A stretch of 64,000 nucleotides of DNA from Sphaerisporangium sp040685555 (GCF_040685555.1 NZ_JBFBIK010000033.1:5758-69757), one strand, 5' to 3'; counted from the first letter of the stretch, positions 8,824-17,436 are shown. Notes: a model not told the origin generated them from the letters alone. Numbers and translations: made by a program.

Positions 8824-9318
8824 CTACGAGCTGGAGCCCGAACCGTCCGGAAGCTCCACGAAACGCTGCAGGTAGAGAGCCTCGCCGAGTGTGTTCAGCA
8901 ACTGCAGCTCGGTCTCGAGGTAGTCGATGTGGTGCTCCTCGTCCTCAAGGATTCCCTCGAAGACGCGGGCCGAGGTCGCGTCACCGCGCTCCCGCATCAG
9001 CTGGATGCCGGGACGCAGGCGCTGGACCACCTCCACCTCAAGCTGAAGGTCGGCCTCCAGTTGCTCCTTGACGGTCTGCCCGATGTGCAGTGTGCCGAGC
9101 TTCTGGTAGTTCGGAAGGCCCTCCAGCATCAGGATGCGGTCGGTGAGCACCTCAGCGTGCCGCATCTCGTCGATGGACTCGGCCCTCGTATACGCGGCGA
9201 GCTTCGTGTATCCCCAGTGCTCCTGCAGCTTGGCGTGAAGGAAGTACTGGTTGATCGCCGTGAGCTCGGATGTCAGCTGCTCGTTCAGCAGAGCGATGAT
9301 GTCTTTGTCCCCCTGCAT
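8824..9318 (-). CDS. bfr: Bacterioferritin
   Basis: This haem-binding iron-storage ferritin of about 164 residues assembles as a 24-mer that oxidises Fe(II) and stores Fe(III) in its core. All ferroxidase ligands are at the E. coli Bfr positions: Glu18, Glu51, His54, Glu94, Glu127 and His130. The haem ligand is Met52 (ESIDEMRHAE). The ATG at 9318 is chosen over an upstream start because AAGGGG lies about 5 nt before it and the N-terminus then matches the family. It lies 16 nt downstream of bfd, forming an iron-storage and release pair under an iron box. Confidence 0.97.
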   Translation of the reverse strand: MQGDKDIIALLNEQLTSELTAINQYFLHAKLQEHWGYTKLAAYTRAESIDEMRHAEVLTDRILMLEGLPNYQKLGTLHIGQTVKEQLEADLQLEVEVVQRLRPGIQLMRERGDATSARVFEGILEDEEHHIDYLETELQLLNTLGEALYLQRFVELPDGSGSSS

Positions 9319-9334
9319 ATGCAAGCCCCTTGTT

Positions 9335-9514
9335 CTATGCCGTCGCGACAAGTTCCTCAGATCGCTTCAGCATTGCACAAATCTTCCGGACGCATGTCGC
9401 GCAGTCCTTGCCGGCGCCTGTGACATCCCGAATCTGGCGCGCACTCTTCGCACCTGCGGCGATACAGTCGTGAACGTCGCTGTCGGTCACGGCTCGGCAG
9501 ATGCAGACGTACAT
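9335..9514 (-). CDS. bfd: Bacterioferritin-associated ferredoxin (Bfd)-like [2Fe-2S] protein
   Basis: A small 59-residue protein, MYVCICRAVTDSDVHDC at its start, has four cysteines spaced exactly CxC-x31-CxxC (Cys4, Cys6, Cys38, Cys41). This is the Bfd-type [2Fe-2S] ligand pattern. Bfd docks on bacterioferritin and reduces the ferric core so that iron can be released. It lies immediately upstream of bfr in the same orientation, which supports the assignment. The ATG is the only start that keeps both Cys pairs at the family length. Confidence 0.93.
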   Translation of the reverse strand: MYVCICRAVTDSDVHDCIAAGAKSARQIRDVTGAGKDCATCVRKICAMLKRSEELVATA

Positions 9515-9542
9515 GCGAGGAGTGCCTTTCGCGACAGGGGAA

Positions 9543-9561
9543 GTAGGTTAGGCACACCTAA
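9543..9561 (-). promoter_or_regulatory. IdeR/DmdR iron box upstream of bfd-bfr
   Basis: The 19-mer GTAGGTTAGGCACACCTAA agrees at 16 of 19 positions with the actinobacterial DtxR/IdeR iron-box consensus TTAGGTTAGGCTAACCTAA. It lies 29-47 nt upstream of the bfd start, where a metal-loaded regulator could contact the promoter. A weaker partial site, TAAGGCTTGCCTA, follows at 9577-9589, so the arrangement may be tandem. The likely sense is activation of storage genes when iron is plentiful, as known for mycobacterial bfrA. Confidence 0.7.
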
Positions 9562-9670
9562 GATAACCCATGTCGGTAAGGCTTGCCTATGTGAGCTGCG
9601 CAACACTGACGCTGCCTTCACCCCGTCATTGAGACGACACTGGGTCACTGACCTCGCGCTGCCGTGTCCG

Positions 9671-9706
9671 TGCCGGTCTATGCCGGTCTGTGGCGGTCTG
9701 TGGCGG
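9671..9706. repeat. 10-bp imperfect tandem repeat
   Basis: Three and a half copies of a 10-mer (tgccggtcta, tgccggtctg, tggcggtctg, tggcggcagg) lie between the iron boxes and the metallo-hydrolase stop. They may be part of an untranslated region or a slippage product. No function is evident. Confidence 0.5.
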
Positions 9707-9733
9707 CAGGCGAAGTCAGTGATTCCTGGCCGC

Positions 9734-10357
9734 TCAGTGGCCTCGGGCGATCCACTTCTCCAGGTCGGGGGCCTCGGAGCCGATGCTCGTCGAGTCGCCG
9801 TGACCGGTGTGCACGACGGTCTCCGGCGGAAGGGTCAGCAGCCGGTCCCTGATGGAGTCGATGATCGTCTCGAAGGACGAGTACGACCGGCCGGTCGCCC
9901 CCGGCCCGCCCGAGAAGAGCGTGTCACCCGTGAAGACGGCCCCGAGGTCGGGAATGTGCAGGCTGACGGCCCCCGGAGCGTGGCCGGGCGTGTGGAGCAC
10001 GTGCAGGGCGGTGCCCGCCACCTCGATCACGTCACCGTCGTGCAGCGGCTCGTACCGCCGCGCCGTGCCGTAGACCATCTCCCACAGGACGGCGTCGGCG
10101 GGATGCAGCAGGATCGGGGCACCCGTGGCGTCGGCCAGCGCCCCCGCGGCGTTGATGTGGTCGTTGTGCGCGTGGGTGCAGATGATCGCCTTCAGCCGGC
10201 GGCCGCCCACCGCGTCCTGGATGGCCTGCGCGTCGTGCGCGGCGTCGATGACGACCACCTCGTGGTCGTCGCCCACGAACCACACGTTGTTGTCGACGTT
10301 CCAGGTGCCGCCGTCCAGCGTGAAGGTGCCCGAGGTGACGAGCTTCCCGATCGTCAC
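9734..10357 (-). CDS. Metallo-beta-lactamase-fold hydrolase linked to mycothiol-dependent formaldehyde oxidation
   Basis: This enzyme of about 207 residues has the binuclear-zinc motif THAHNDH (residues 61-67) and later metal ligands in HTPGHAPG, FTGDTLF and HTGHGD. It overlaps the 3' end of mscR by 4 nt. The same order occurs in mycobacteria. The glyoxalase-II-like fold suggests hydrolysis of a mycothiol thioester such as S-formylmycothiol, the expected product of the upstream enzyme. The substrate is an inference from context. Confidence 0.88.
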   Translation of the reverse strand: MTIGKLVTSGTFTLDGGTWNVDNNVWFVGDDHEVVVIDAAHDAQAIQDAVGGRRLKAIICTHAHNDHINAAGALADATGAPILLHPADAVLWEMVYGTARRYEPLHDGDVIEVAGTALHVLHTPGHAPGAVSLHIPDLGAVFTGDTLFSGGPGATGRSYSSFETIIDSIRDRLLTLPPETVVHTGHGDSTSIGSEAPDLEKWIARGH

Positions 10358-11439
10358 AGGACCACCACCGAACGGAGGACCTCGCCGCGGTGCATCTTGG
10401 CGAAGGCGTCCTCGACCTGGTCGAGCTCGATCGTCTCGGAGACGAACCCGTCGAGGTTGAGCCTGCCCTGCAGGTAGAGGTCGATCAGCATGGGGAAGTC
10501 GCGGCTCGGGAGGCAGTCGCCGTACCAGGAGGACTTCAGCGAGCCGCCCCGGCCGAAGACGTCCAGCAGCGGCAGGTCAAGGGTCATGTCCGGGGTCGGG
10601 ACGCCCACCAGCACGACCGTGCCCGCGAGGTCGCGGGCGTAGAAGGCCTGCTTGTAGGTCTCGGGCCGGCCGACGGCCTCGATCACGACGTCGGCGCCGT
10701 GCCCGCCGGTGAGATCGCGGATCGCCTCCACGGGGTCGGCGGTCTTGGAGTTTACGGTGTGGGTCGCGCCGAACTGCCCGGCCAGGCCGAGCTTGCGGTC
10801 GTCCACGTCCACCGCGATGATCTTCGCGGCGCCCGCGAGCGACGAGCCGAGAATGGCCGCGTTCCCGACGCCACCGCACCCGATGACGGCGACCGAGTCA
10901 CCGCGGGACACCCCGCCGGTGTTGATCGCGGCACCGAGACCGGCCATCACGCCACAGCCGAGCAGACCGGCCACGGCGGGCCGGGCGTCCGGGTCGACCT
11001 TGGTGCACTGTCCGGCGGCCACCAGCGTCTTCTCGGCGAACGCCCCGATGCCGAGGGCGGGGCTGAGCACCGTGCCGTCGGCGAGGGTCATCTTCTGGGT
11101 GGCGTTGTGGGTGGCGAAGCAGTACCACGGGCGGCCGCGCAGGCACGCGCGGCAGTTGCCGCAGACGGCACGCCAGTTGAGGATCACGTAGTCCCCCGGG
11201 GCGACGCTCGTGACGCCGGCGCCCACGGCCTCGACGACACCCGCGGCCTCGTGGCCGAGCAGGAAGGGGAACTCGTCGTTGATCCCGCCCTCGCGGTAGT
11301 GCAGGTCGGTGTGGCACACGCCGCAGGCCTGCACGTTCACGACCGCCTCGCCGGGCCCCGGGTCGGGGACGATGACGGTCTGCACCGACACGGCCTCGCC
11401 CTTGCCCTCTGCGATCACACCCTGGACTTCGTACGGCAT
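10354..11439 (-). CDS. mscR: S-(hydroxymethyl)mycothiol dehydrogenase
   Basis: This zinc-dependent class III alcohol dehydrogenase of about 361 residues oxidises the formaldehyde-mycothiol adduct with NAD+ and can act as a nitrosomycothiol reductase. Motifs seen are catalytic-zinc CGVCHTD (39-45), GHEAAGVVE, structural-zinc CGNCRACLRGRPWYC and the NAD fold GCGGVGNAAI. The whole sequence matches the mycothiol-specific branch better than glutathione enzymes. AGGGAGGG precedes the ATG. It is followed by the metallo-hydrolase in a tight operon. Confidence 0.94.
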   Translation of the reverse strand: MPYEVQGVIAEGKGEAVSVQTVIVPDPGPGEAVVNVQACGVCHTDLHYREGGINDEFPFLLGHEAAGVVEAVGAGVTSVAPGDYVILNWRAVCGNCRACLRGRPWYCFATHNATQKMTLADGTVLSPALGIGAFAEKTLVAAGQCTKVDPDARPAVAGLLGCGVMAGLGAAINTGGVSRGDSVAVIGCGGVGNAAILGSSLAGAAKIIAVDVDDRKLGLAGQFGATHTVNSKTADPVEAIRDLTGGHGADVVIEAVGRPETYKQAFYARDLAGTVVLVGVPTPDMTLDLPLLDVFGRGGSLKSSWYGDCLPSRDFPMLIDLYLQGRLNLDGFVSETIELDQVEDAFAKMHRGEVLRSVVVL

Positions 11440-11473
11440 GGTGGGTCCCTCCCTTTAATGACCTACATCAACG

Positions 11474-11485
11474 TGTGTCGACACA
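11474..11485 (-). promoter_or_regulatory. 12-bp palindrome upstream of mscR, possible operator
   Basis: TGTGTCGACACA is a perfect inverted repeat 35-46 nt upstream of the mscR start codon, flanked on both sides by TTGAT/ATCAA-type bases. The position suits a repressor or activator site responding to aldehyde or nitrosative stress. No regulator gene is adjacent, so the binding protein is unknown. Confidence 0.4.
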
Positions 11486-11523
11486 TCAATGGCGTTCAGA
11501 ATGTTGACGACCGGTGCGGCCCG

Positions 11524-12546
11524 TCAAGACCGGCGCAGTACGTAGGGCTGGATCACGCCGAGGCCGCGGGCCGGTCGCCGGCGGATCCGCTGGGCCACGA
11601 GCCCCGGCCTGCCCTCGATCCCCCCGGCCATACCCGGATCGACGAGCACCGTGCACGGACGGGCGATGGCGGTCAGCCGGGCGGCGAGGTTCACGGTCGT
11701 CCCGAAGACGTCGCCCATGATCGGGAGTACGGGGCCGTACGTCAGGCCGACACGCACCTCCCTGCCCTCGTCGCGGATCACGTCGACCAGCTCCAGCGCG
11801 ACGCGCGCGGCCGTCTCCGCGGTGGGGGCGGTGAACAGGACCTCGTCCCCGAGCGTCTTGACCACCCGGGCGCCGTGCGCGGCGACGACGTCGGAGGTCC
11901 TGGCCTCGAAGCTCTCCACCAGCTCGGCCAGGCCCTGCTCGTCCAGCTCGCGGGAGACCTGGGTGAAGGAGACCAGGTCGGCGAACCCGACGGCGAGGGT
12001 CAGGCGGCCCGGCACCGTCTCGGTGTTCATGTCGGTGATCGTGAGCAGGCGGGTGCCGGCCGCGGCGAGCTGGGCCCGCCAGACGTGGACGAGCAGGCGC
12101 TCGAAGTCGGGCAGGAGCTTGCGGGAGGTCGCCATGACGCCCGCCAGGTCCTTGTCGCTCGGCGCCTCCGCCGGGTCGAGCATCGCCCCGATCATGATCT
12201 CGGCCTGCCACTGGGCGAGCCTGGCCGTGGTCTGGCCGAGCGCCCTGGCCATCCGTACGACCGTGGCCTCGTCGATCAGCTCGCCGCCGAGCATGCCGCC
12301 CACCCGGCGCAGCGCCTCCACGTCGGCGTCGGTGAAGGCGGGGGTCTCGTCGGCGGGCGTGGCGAACCCGAGCGCGCGCCAGATGCGCTGGGCGAGTTCC
12401 GAAGAGACCCCGGCCCGCCTCGCCACCTCCCCGCGCGTATGGCGAGGCGTGGAACCCACGAACAGCCGCTCGATCTGCTCGGCTGTCGGACGTCCCGCGG
12501 TCTCGGTCTCACGCACCTTCAGGAGGTTACGCCACGTTCGGGGCAT
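11524..12546 (-). CDS. Class III adenylate/guanylate cyclase
   Basis: This protein of about 340 residues has an N-terminal regulatory half of about 180 residues and a C-terminal class III cyclase domain. The domain is seen in VGFADLVSFTQVSREL (first metal Asp), VVKTLGDEVLF (second metal Asp) and GDVFGTTVNLAARL. It resembles mycobacterial Rv1264-type soluble cyclases with an autoinhibitory N-terminal domain, so pH or another cytosolic cue may control cAMP output. It starts 3 nt after the PH-domain gene stop, implying co-translation. ATP rather than GTP as substrate is inferred. Confidence 0.85.
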   Translation of the reverse strand: MPRTWRNLLKVRETETAGRPTAEQIERLFVGSTPRHTRGEVARRAGVSSELAQRIWRALGFATPADETPAFTDADVEALRRVGGMLGGELIDEATVVRMARALGQTTARLAQWQAEIMIGAMLDPAEAPSDKDLAGVMATSRKLLPDFERLLVHVWRAQLAAAGTRLLTITDMNTETVPGRLTLAVGFADLVSFTQVSRELDEQGLAELVESFEARTSDVVAAHGARVVKTLGDEVLFTAPTAETAARVALELVDVIRDEGREVRVGLTYGPVLPIMGDVFGTTVNLAARLTAIARPCTVLVDPGMAGGIEGRPGLVAQRIRRRPARGLGVIQPYVLRRS

Positions 12547-12549
12547 ATC

Positions 12550-13062
12550 TCACCGACCGTCGATATCTCCGTCGGATGCGTCCTCCACCAGCCGGAACAG
12601 CTCCGACCTGACCGCCTGGATCTTGGGAATGTCCCTGAGATTGATTTCGCCCTTGTCGGAGGCGGACTCGACCACGAGGGTCCCGCAGCCGAGCATCCGC
12701 TCGACGAAGGTCTGGTCGGAGCTGACGCTGTTGACCTTGGCCAGCGGGATGTCGTCGTCGGACTTGCTCAAGATGCCGGTGCTGATGTTGAACCGGTGGG
12801 TCGTGAGCGTGTACGACGTCGTCTTCCACCGCAAGTACGGGATGAACGACCAGAGCGCCAGCGCGACCACGGACACCACGGCGACCGCGATCCAAGCGTA
12901 ACGGACGTACTCGTAGTCCACGGGAATGAAGTAGAACGCCGTGCTAGAGGCGGCGATGACGAGGATCAGCGCGAAGAAGGGCAGTATCAGGCGCTTCCAG
13001 TGGGGATGGAACGAGTGGACGACTCGTTCCCCCGCCGTCAGATGATGTTCAGGGAGACCCAT
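12550..13062 (-). CDS. bPH-domain membrane protein
   Basis: This protein of about 170 residues has two adjacent membrane helices (LILPFFALILVIAASSTAF and YAWIAVAVVSVVALALWSF). They are followed by a bacterial pleckstrin-homology (bPH_2/DUF304) domain seen in TTSYTLTTHRFNISTGIL and IPLAKVNSVSSDQTFVERM. The family is widespread in actinomycetes but has no settled function. It forms a tight two-gene unit with the downstream cyclase, so a membrane link to cAMP signalling is conceivable but unproven. Confidence 0.85.
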   Translation of the reverse strand: MGLPEHHLTAGERVVHSFHPHWKRLILPFFALILVIAASSTAFYFIPVDYEYVRYAWIAVAVVSVVALALWSFIPYLRWKTTSYTLTTHRFNISTGILSKSDDDIPLAKVNSVSSDQTFVERMLGCGTLVVESASDKGEINLRDIPKIQAVRSELFRLVEDASDGDIDGR

Positions 13063-13208
13063 GGGGCAAATCGTGGCACGCCGATCTCCCCCACGTCTGC
13101 CCTATCTTTCGTGCCGGGCCGAAGCTCCGCCAACCAGGACATTCCCTTGGCTCCTTCTTGACGCTCGCGCACCCACCCGGACGGCCGTCACAGGCGGCCG
13201 TGCTTGGT

Positions 13209-14033
13209 CTACTTGGCGGCGGGCCTGACGTGGACCACGTCGCCCACGCTGATGGCGTGGTCGACGCCGTCGGCACGGACGATCAGGTGCCCGGAGCCGT
13301 CCACACTGGTGGCGACGCCCGTGAGCAGGCGCTCTCCGGGAAGCTCCACCCGCACCTCCTGGCCGACCGTGGCGCTCATCGCGGTGTAGGCGGCGCGCAG
13401 CCCGCACGCGTCGGCGTCGCCGCCGGCCGCGAGCCACTCGCGGTAGTGCGACTCGATCTCGCGCAGCACGGCCCTGATCAGGGGGTCGCGGTCGGTGCAC
13501 TTGGCGTCCTCGACGGCGAGCGAGGAGGCGGTGGTGACCGGCAGCTCCTCAGCGCGCACCGACACGTTGAGCCCCATGCCGACGATGATCGCGCCCTCAA
13601 CCCGCTCGGCCAGCACTCCCGCGATCTTGCGCTCACCGACGAGCAGGTCGTTCGGCCACTTCAGCCGTACGTCCAGCTCGGCGACGCGGCGGATGGCGGA
13701 CGCGGCGGCCAGCGCCACCAGCAGCGTGATCCACCCCTGCGTGGCCGGGGGGACCGCCGGGCGCAGCAGCAGGGAGAAGGTCAGCCCCGAACGCGCCGGG
13801 GCGGTCCACACGCGGCCGAGCCGGCCGCGACCCGCGAGCTGGAGCTCCGCGATCAGCACGGCGCCCTCGCGCGCGCCGTCGCGGGCGGCCTGGGCCAGGT
13901 CAGCGTTGGTGGACCCGGTGCGGTCGACGACGGTCAGCTGTGACCAGAGGCCGCCGGGCCGGACGACGGCGCGGCTCAGCGCCGCCTGCGAGAGCGGCGG
14001 CCGGTCGAGATCGGTGTACGGCGAGTCAAGCAC
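13209..14033 (-). CDS. birA: Biotin--[acetyl-CoA-carboxylase] ligase BirA
   Basis: This class I biotin protein ligase of about 274 residues lacks an N-terminal DNA-binding domain. It makes biotinyl-AMP and transfers biotin to the lysine of carboxylase carrier domains, here the alpha subunit at 60.6 kb. Catalytic motifs GSTNADL, GRGRLGRVW and KWPNDLLV and a C-terminal SH3-like cap are present. The GTG start is chosen because AGGAGGA lies 7 nt upstream; the longer reading frame has no such site. It is divergent from the FdhF-like gene. Confidence 0.94.
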   Translation of the reverse strand: MLDSPYTDLDRPPLSQAALSRAVVRPGGLWSQLTVVDRTGSTNADLAQAARDGAREGAVLIAELQLAGRGRLGRVWTAPARSGLTFSLLLRPAVPPATQGWITLLVALAAASAIRRVAELDVRLKWPNDLLVGERKIAGVLAERVEGAIIVGMGLNVSVRAEELPVTTASSLAVEDAKCTDRDPLIRAVLREIESHYREWLAAGGDADACGLRAAYTAMSATVGQEVRVELPGERLLTGVATSVDGSGHLIVRADGVDHAISVGDVVHVRPAAK

Positions 14034-14203
14034 GCTTCCATCCTCCTCCCTCGCGCGGAGTGGCGCGGCCCGCTTACCCGCACGACCGGCGAACACTACG
14101 TACCGCCACCATAATTTTGACCGTGGGTGACCAAGCGGCCCGACCCGTGCTCTGGGATGCCGGCGTGATCCATGGTTAGTCAAACAGGGTGAAAGGTGAT
14201 GCT

Positions 14204-14251
14204 ATGAGTAGCCCCGGGAATGACCGGCAGGCAGGCACAAGGAACAGGTGA
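14204..14251 (+). CDS. Possible 15-codon leader peptide upstream of the FdhF-like gene
   Basis: An ATG at 14204 has AAAGG 7 nt upstream and opens a short frame, MSSPGNDRQAGTRNR, ending at TGA 8 nt before the GTG start of the FdhF-like gene. It is out of frame with that gene. It could be a translational leader or simply chance. No regulatory residue run is obvious apart from two Arg. Confidence 0.2.
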   Translation: MSSPGNDRQAGTRNR

Positions 14252-14258
14252 ACGTCCG

Positions 14259-16472
14259 GTGAGCAAGCGTCTGGACCCTCGGAACTGGGCGAGCTGGAAG
14301 CCTTTCGGCATCGGCGAGCGCAAACCCAACAACTATCTGGAGCTGTGGAAGGCGTTCCGGTCGGTGAAGGGCAACCGGCGCTTCGCCTGGCGCATCCTCA
14401 ACGAGGGCACCTGCGACGGCTGCGCCCTCGGCACCCGGGGCATGCGCGACTGGACCATGGACGAGATCCACCTGTGCAACATCCGCCTGCGGTTGCTCAA
14501 GCTCAACACCATGCCTCCGCTGGACCATTCTGTGCTGGCCGACGTGGCCCCGCTGGCCAAGCTCAGGAGCGCGGAGCTACGCGACCTCGGCCGCCTGCCG
14601 TACCCCATGCTCCGGCGCCGGGGCGAGCCCGGGTTCACCCGCGTGAGCTGGGAGGAGGCGCTCGACCTGGCCGCGTCCCGGCTGCGCGGCACGAAGCTCG
14701 GGGTGTACCTCACCAGCCGGGGCGTCCCCAACGAGAACTACTTCGCGGCGCAGAAGGCCGTGCGCGCGCTCGGCACGAACTCGGTCGACAACGCCGCGCG
14801 CATCTGCCACTCGCCCTCGACGGTCGCGCTCAAGCAGACCATCGGCGCCGCCGCGACCACCTGCTCCTACACCGACTGGATCGGCTCCGACCTGATCGTG
14901 TTCATCGGGTCGAACCCGTCGAACAACCAGCCCGTCGCGATGAAGTACCTGTTCCACGCCAAGAAGGCGGGCACCCGCATCGCGATGGTGAACTCCTACC
15001 GCGAGCCGGGCATGGAGCGCTACTGGGTGCCGTCCAACGCCGAGTCCGCGCTGTTCGGCACGAAGATCACCGACGATTTCTTCGGGGTGAACGTCGGGGG
15101 CGACATCGGCTTCCTCAACGGCGTGCTCAAGCACCTCGTCGAGAACGACTGGCTGGACAAGGCGTTCATCGACCAGCACACCTCGGGCTTCGAGGGCGTA
15201 CGGGCCGCCGTGTCCGGGCAGTCGTGGGAGACGCTCGAGGCCCTCAGCGGCGCCACGCGGGAGCAGATGTACGAGCTGGCCAAGCTGCTCGGCGACGCGA
15301 AGTCCGCCGTGCTGGTCTGGTCGATGGGCATCACCCAGCACTCCTATGGCGAGGACAACGTCCGCTCGATCGTGAACCTGGCCCTGGCCAGGGGTTTCGT
15401 GGGGCGGGACAACTGCGGGCTCATGCCGATCCGCGGGCACAGCGGGGTGCAGGGCGGCGCCGAGATGGGCGCCTACGCCACGGGTCTGCCGGGCGGCCTG
15501 CCGATCACCCCGGAGAACGCCGGGAGGTTCAGCGAGAAGTGGGGCTTCGAGGTCCCCTGCGCGCCGGGGCTCACCGCGACCGACATGATCGACGCCGCCC
15601 ACGCGGGCGAGCTGGACGTGCTGATCTCCTCCGGGGGCAACTTCCTGGAGGTGCTGCCCGACCCGGCCTACTGCCGCGACGCGCTGTCCCGGCTCTCGCT
15701 CCGGGTCCACGTCGACATCGTGCTGTCCAGCCAGATGCTGGTCGAGTCGGACGGCGACGTCCTCCTGCTGCCGGCGCAGACGCGGTACGAGATGGAGGGC
15801 GGGGTGACCGAGACCTCGACCGAGCGCCGCGTCATCTTCTCCCCCGAAGTCCAGGGGCCCCGCATCGGGGAGGCGTGGCCGGAGTGGAAGATCTTCACCG
15901 AGCTGGCGGCCCGCGCCCGCCCGGAGCTGGCGGACAAGATCCGGTACCCCGGAGGAACACCCCAGATCCGCAGGGACATCGAGGACGCCGTGCCGTTCTA
16001 CGCGGGGATCGCCGGGCTCGCGAAGTTCGGCGACAACGTGCAGTACGGCGGGCGGCACCTCTGTCCCGGCGGGCGCTTCCCGACCGCCGACGGGCTCGGC
16101 CACTTCTCGCCCGTCGAGCCGCCCCGGCTCGAACGCCCGGACGGCTCCTTCATGGTCGCCACCCGGCGCGGCAAGCAGTTCAACAGCATGGTCCACGAGC
16201 GGCGTGACGGCTTCAACGGCGCAACCCGGGAGGCCGTGCTGATGAGCCCGTACGACGCCGACCGGCTCGGGCTGCCCGACGGCACCGAGGTGGTGCTGAG
16301 CGGTGCCGCCGGGCGGTTCACCGGGCGCGTGATGCGTGCGCCGCTGACCCCGGGCAACCTCCAGATCCACTGGCCGGAGGGCAACGTGCTGCTGGACGTG
16401 GCCCGCCGCTCCCCCGACGCGCGGATCCCCGACTACAACGCCGTCGTGACCCTCAGAAAGGCCGCACCATGA
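14259..16472 (+). CDS. FdhF/YdeP-family molybdopterin oxidoreductase
   Basis: This molybdopterin (bis-MGD) enzyme of about 737 residues is related to formate dehydrogenase alpha chains of the YdeP branch. It has an N-terminal Cys-rich motif (GTCDGCALGTRGMRDW), the Molybdopterin oxidoreductase domain (LGTNSVDNAARICHSPS, MPIRGHSGVQGGAEMG) and a C-terminal molydopterin-dinucleotide-binding domain (FNSMVHERRDGF onward). Its stop overlaps fdhD by 4 nt, and FdhD sulfurates such cofactors, so the pair works together. The natural substrate is unproven; YdeP is linked to acid resistance in E. coli. ATG at 14220 is an alternative start. Confidence 0.9.
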   Translation: MSKRLDPRNWASWKPFGIGERKPNNYLELWKAFRSVKGNRRFAWRILNEGTCDGCALGTRGMRDWTMDEIHLCNIRLRLLKLNTMPPLDHSVLADVAPLAKLRSAELRDLGRLPYPMLRRRGEPGFTRVSWEEALDLAASRLRGTKLGVYLTSRGVPNENYFAAQKAVRALGTNSVDNAARICHSPSTVALKQTIGAAATTCSYTDWIGSDLIVFIGSNPSNNQPVAMKYLFHAKKAGTRIAMVNSYREPGMERYWVPSNAESALFGTKITDDFFGVNVGGDIGFLNGVLKHLVENDWLDKAFIDQHTSGFEGVRAAVSGQSWETLEALSGATREQMYELAKLLGDAKSAVLVWSMGITQHSYGEDNVRSIVNLALARGFVGRDNCGLMPIRGHSGVQGGAEMGAYATGLPGGLPITPENAGRFSEKWGFEVPCAPGLTATDMIDAAHAGELDVLISSGGNFLEVLPDPAYCRDALSRLSLRVHVDIVLSSQMLVESDGDVLLLPAQTRYEMEGGVTETSTERRVIFSPEVQGPRIGEAWPEWKIFTELAARARPELADKIRYPGGTPQIRRDIEDAVPFYAGIAGLAKFGDNVQYGGRHLCPGGRFPTADGLGHFSPVEPPRLERPDGSFMVATRRGKQFNSMVHERRDGFNGATREAVLMSPYDADRLGLPDGTEVVLSGAAGRFTGRVMRAPLTPGNLQIHWPEGNVLLDVARRSPDARIPDYNAVVTLRKAAP

Positions 16473-17416
16473 CGACCGTGGGACCTGTGAGGCCGGGGCC
16501 GACGGCGCGGGTGCGCGTGCGCGAGGTCTCCGGGGGCACGGCAAGGGACCGCCGGGACGATCTCGCCACCGAGGAGCCGCTGGAGATCCGGATCACCGCG
16601 GGCGGCGCCACCCGTACTCTCGCGATCACCATGCGGACACCGGGAGCGGACTTCGAGCTCGCGGCGGGATTCCTCTCGGGCGAGGGCATCGCGGGACCGG
16701 AGGACATCGCCTCGATCGCGTACTGCACCGACGAGGACCTCCCGCCGGAGGCCCGCTACAACACCGTCACCGTACGGCTGCGCGGGGCGACGCTCCCCGA
16801 ACTACCCACCATGCAACGACATTTCCTGACATCGAGCGCCTGTGGCGTCTGCGGCACCGCCAGCCTCGAAGCCCTCCACGCCCGCCACACCTCCATGGAG
16901 CACAAGGCATCCTCGGAGAAGGCTTCCTTGGAGAAGGCTTCCTTGGAGGGGAAGGCGCCCGGGGAGGGGACGTCCTCGCGGTTGCTTCCGCCGGTCCCCG
17001 CCAAGGTCCTCTACGAGCTGCCCGACCGGCTGAGGAAGGCCCAGGGCATCTTCGGCAAGACGGGGGGCCTGCACGCCGCGGGGCTGTTCACGGCGGACGG
17101 ATCCCTGCTCGCCCTGCGGGAGGACGTCGGGCGGCACAACGCCGTGGACAAGCTCGTCGGGTGGGCCCTGATGTCCGAGCGGCTGCCGCTCAGCTCGTCG
17201 CTCCTGCTCGTCAGCGGCAGGACCAGCTACGAGATCATGCAGAAGGCCCTGGCGGCGGGCCTGCCCATGGTCTGCGGCGTCTCCGCCCCGTCCTCCCTGG
17301 CCGTGGATCTGGCCAGGGAGTTCAGTCTGACTCTCGTCGGCTTCCTCAGAGGCGAGCGCTTCAACATCTACGCCGGCCCCGACCGCATCACCTCAGGCCC
17401 CGGCCAATGCGACTGA
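16469..17416 (+). CDS. fdhD: Formate dehydrogenase accessory sulfurtransferase FdhD
   Basis: This protein of about 315 residues carries sulfur from a cysteine desulfurase to the molybdenum cofactor of the enzyme encoded just upstream (4-nt ATGA overlap). The active-site loop SSACGVCG has Cys125 and Cys128. The later ALREDVGRHNAVDKL and LVSGRTSYEI segments fit the family. Between them, at about residues 140-170, is a lineage-specific insert of KAS(S/L)E repeats encoded by a 15-bp tandem repeat near 16,913-16,948. A second, broken copy of its 3' end lies at 18.35-18.56 kb. Confidence 0.95.
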   Translation: MTTVGPVRPGPTARVRVREVSGGTARDRRDDLATEEPLEIRITAGGATRTLAITMRTPGADFELAAGFLSGEGIAGPEDIASIAYCTDEDLPPEARYNTVTVRLRGATLPELPTMQRHFLTSSACGVCGTASLEALHARHTSMEHKASSEKASLEKASLEGKAPGEGTSSRLLPPVPAKVLYELPDRLRKAQGIFGKTGGLHAAGLFTADGSLLALREDVGRHNAVDKLVGWALMSERLPLSSSLLLVSGRTSYEIMQKALAAGLPMVCGVSAPSSLAVDLAREFSLTLVGFLRGERFNIYAGPDRITSGPGQCD

Positions 17417-17436
17417 CTCACCGGGCCAGGGATCGG

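Noticed and set aside
9357..9557. 66-codon frame over the bfd locus
   Set aside because: The correct frame is one base away and encodes Bfd with its four Cys; this frame has no pattern.
10390..13161. Very long plus-strand open frame (over 900 codons) opposite mscR, cyclase and PH genes
   Set aside because: It is a shadow of real minus-strand genes in high-GC sequence; its composition (His/Arg/Gly/Asp-rich) has no known domain and it crosses intergenic borders.
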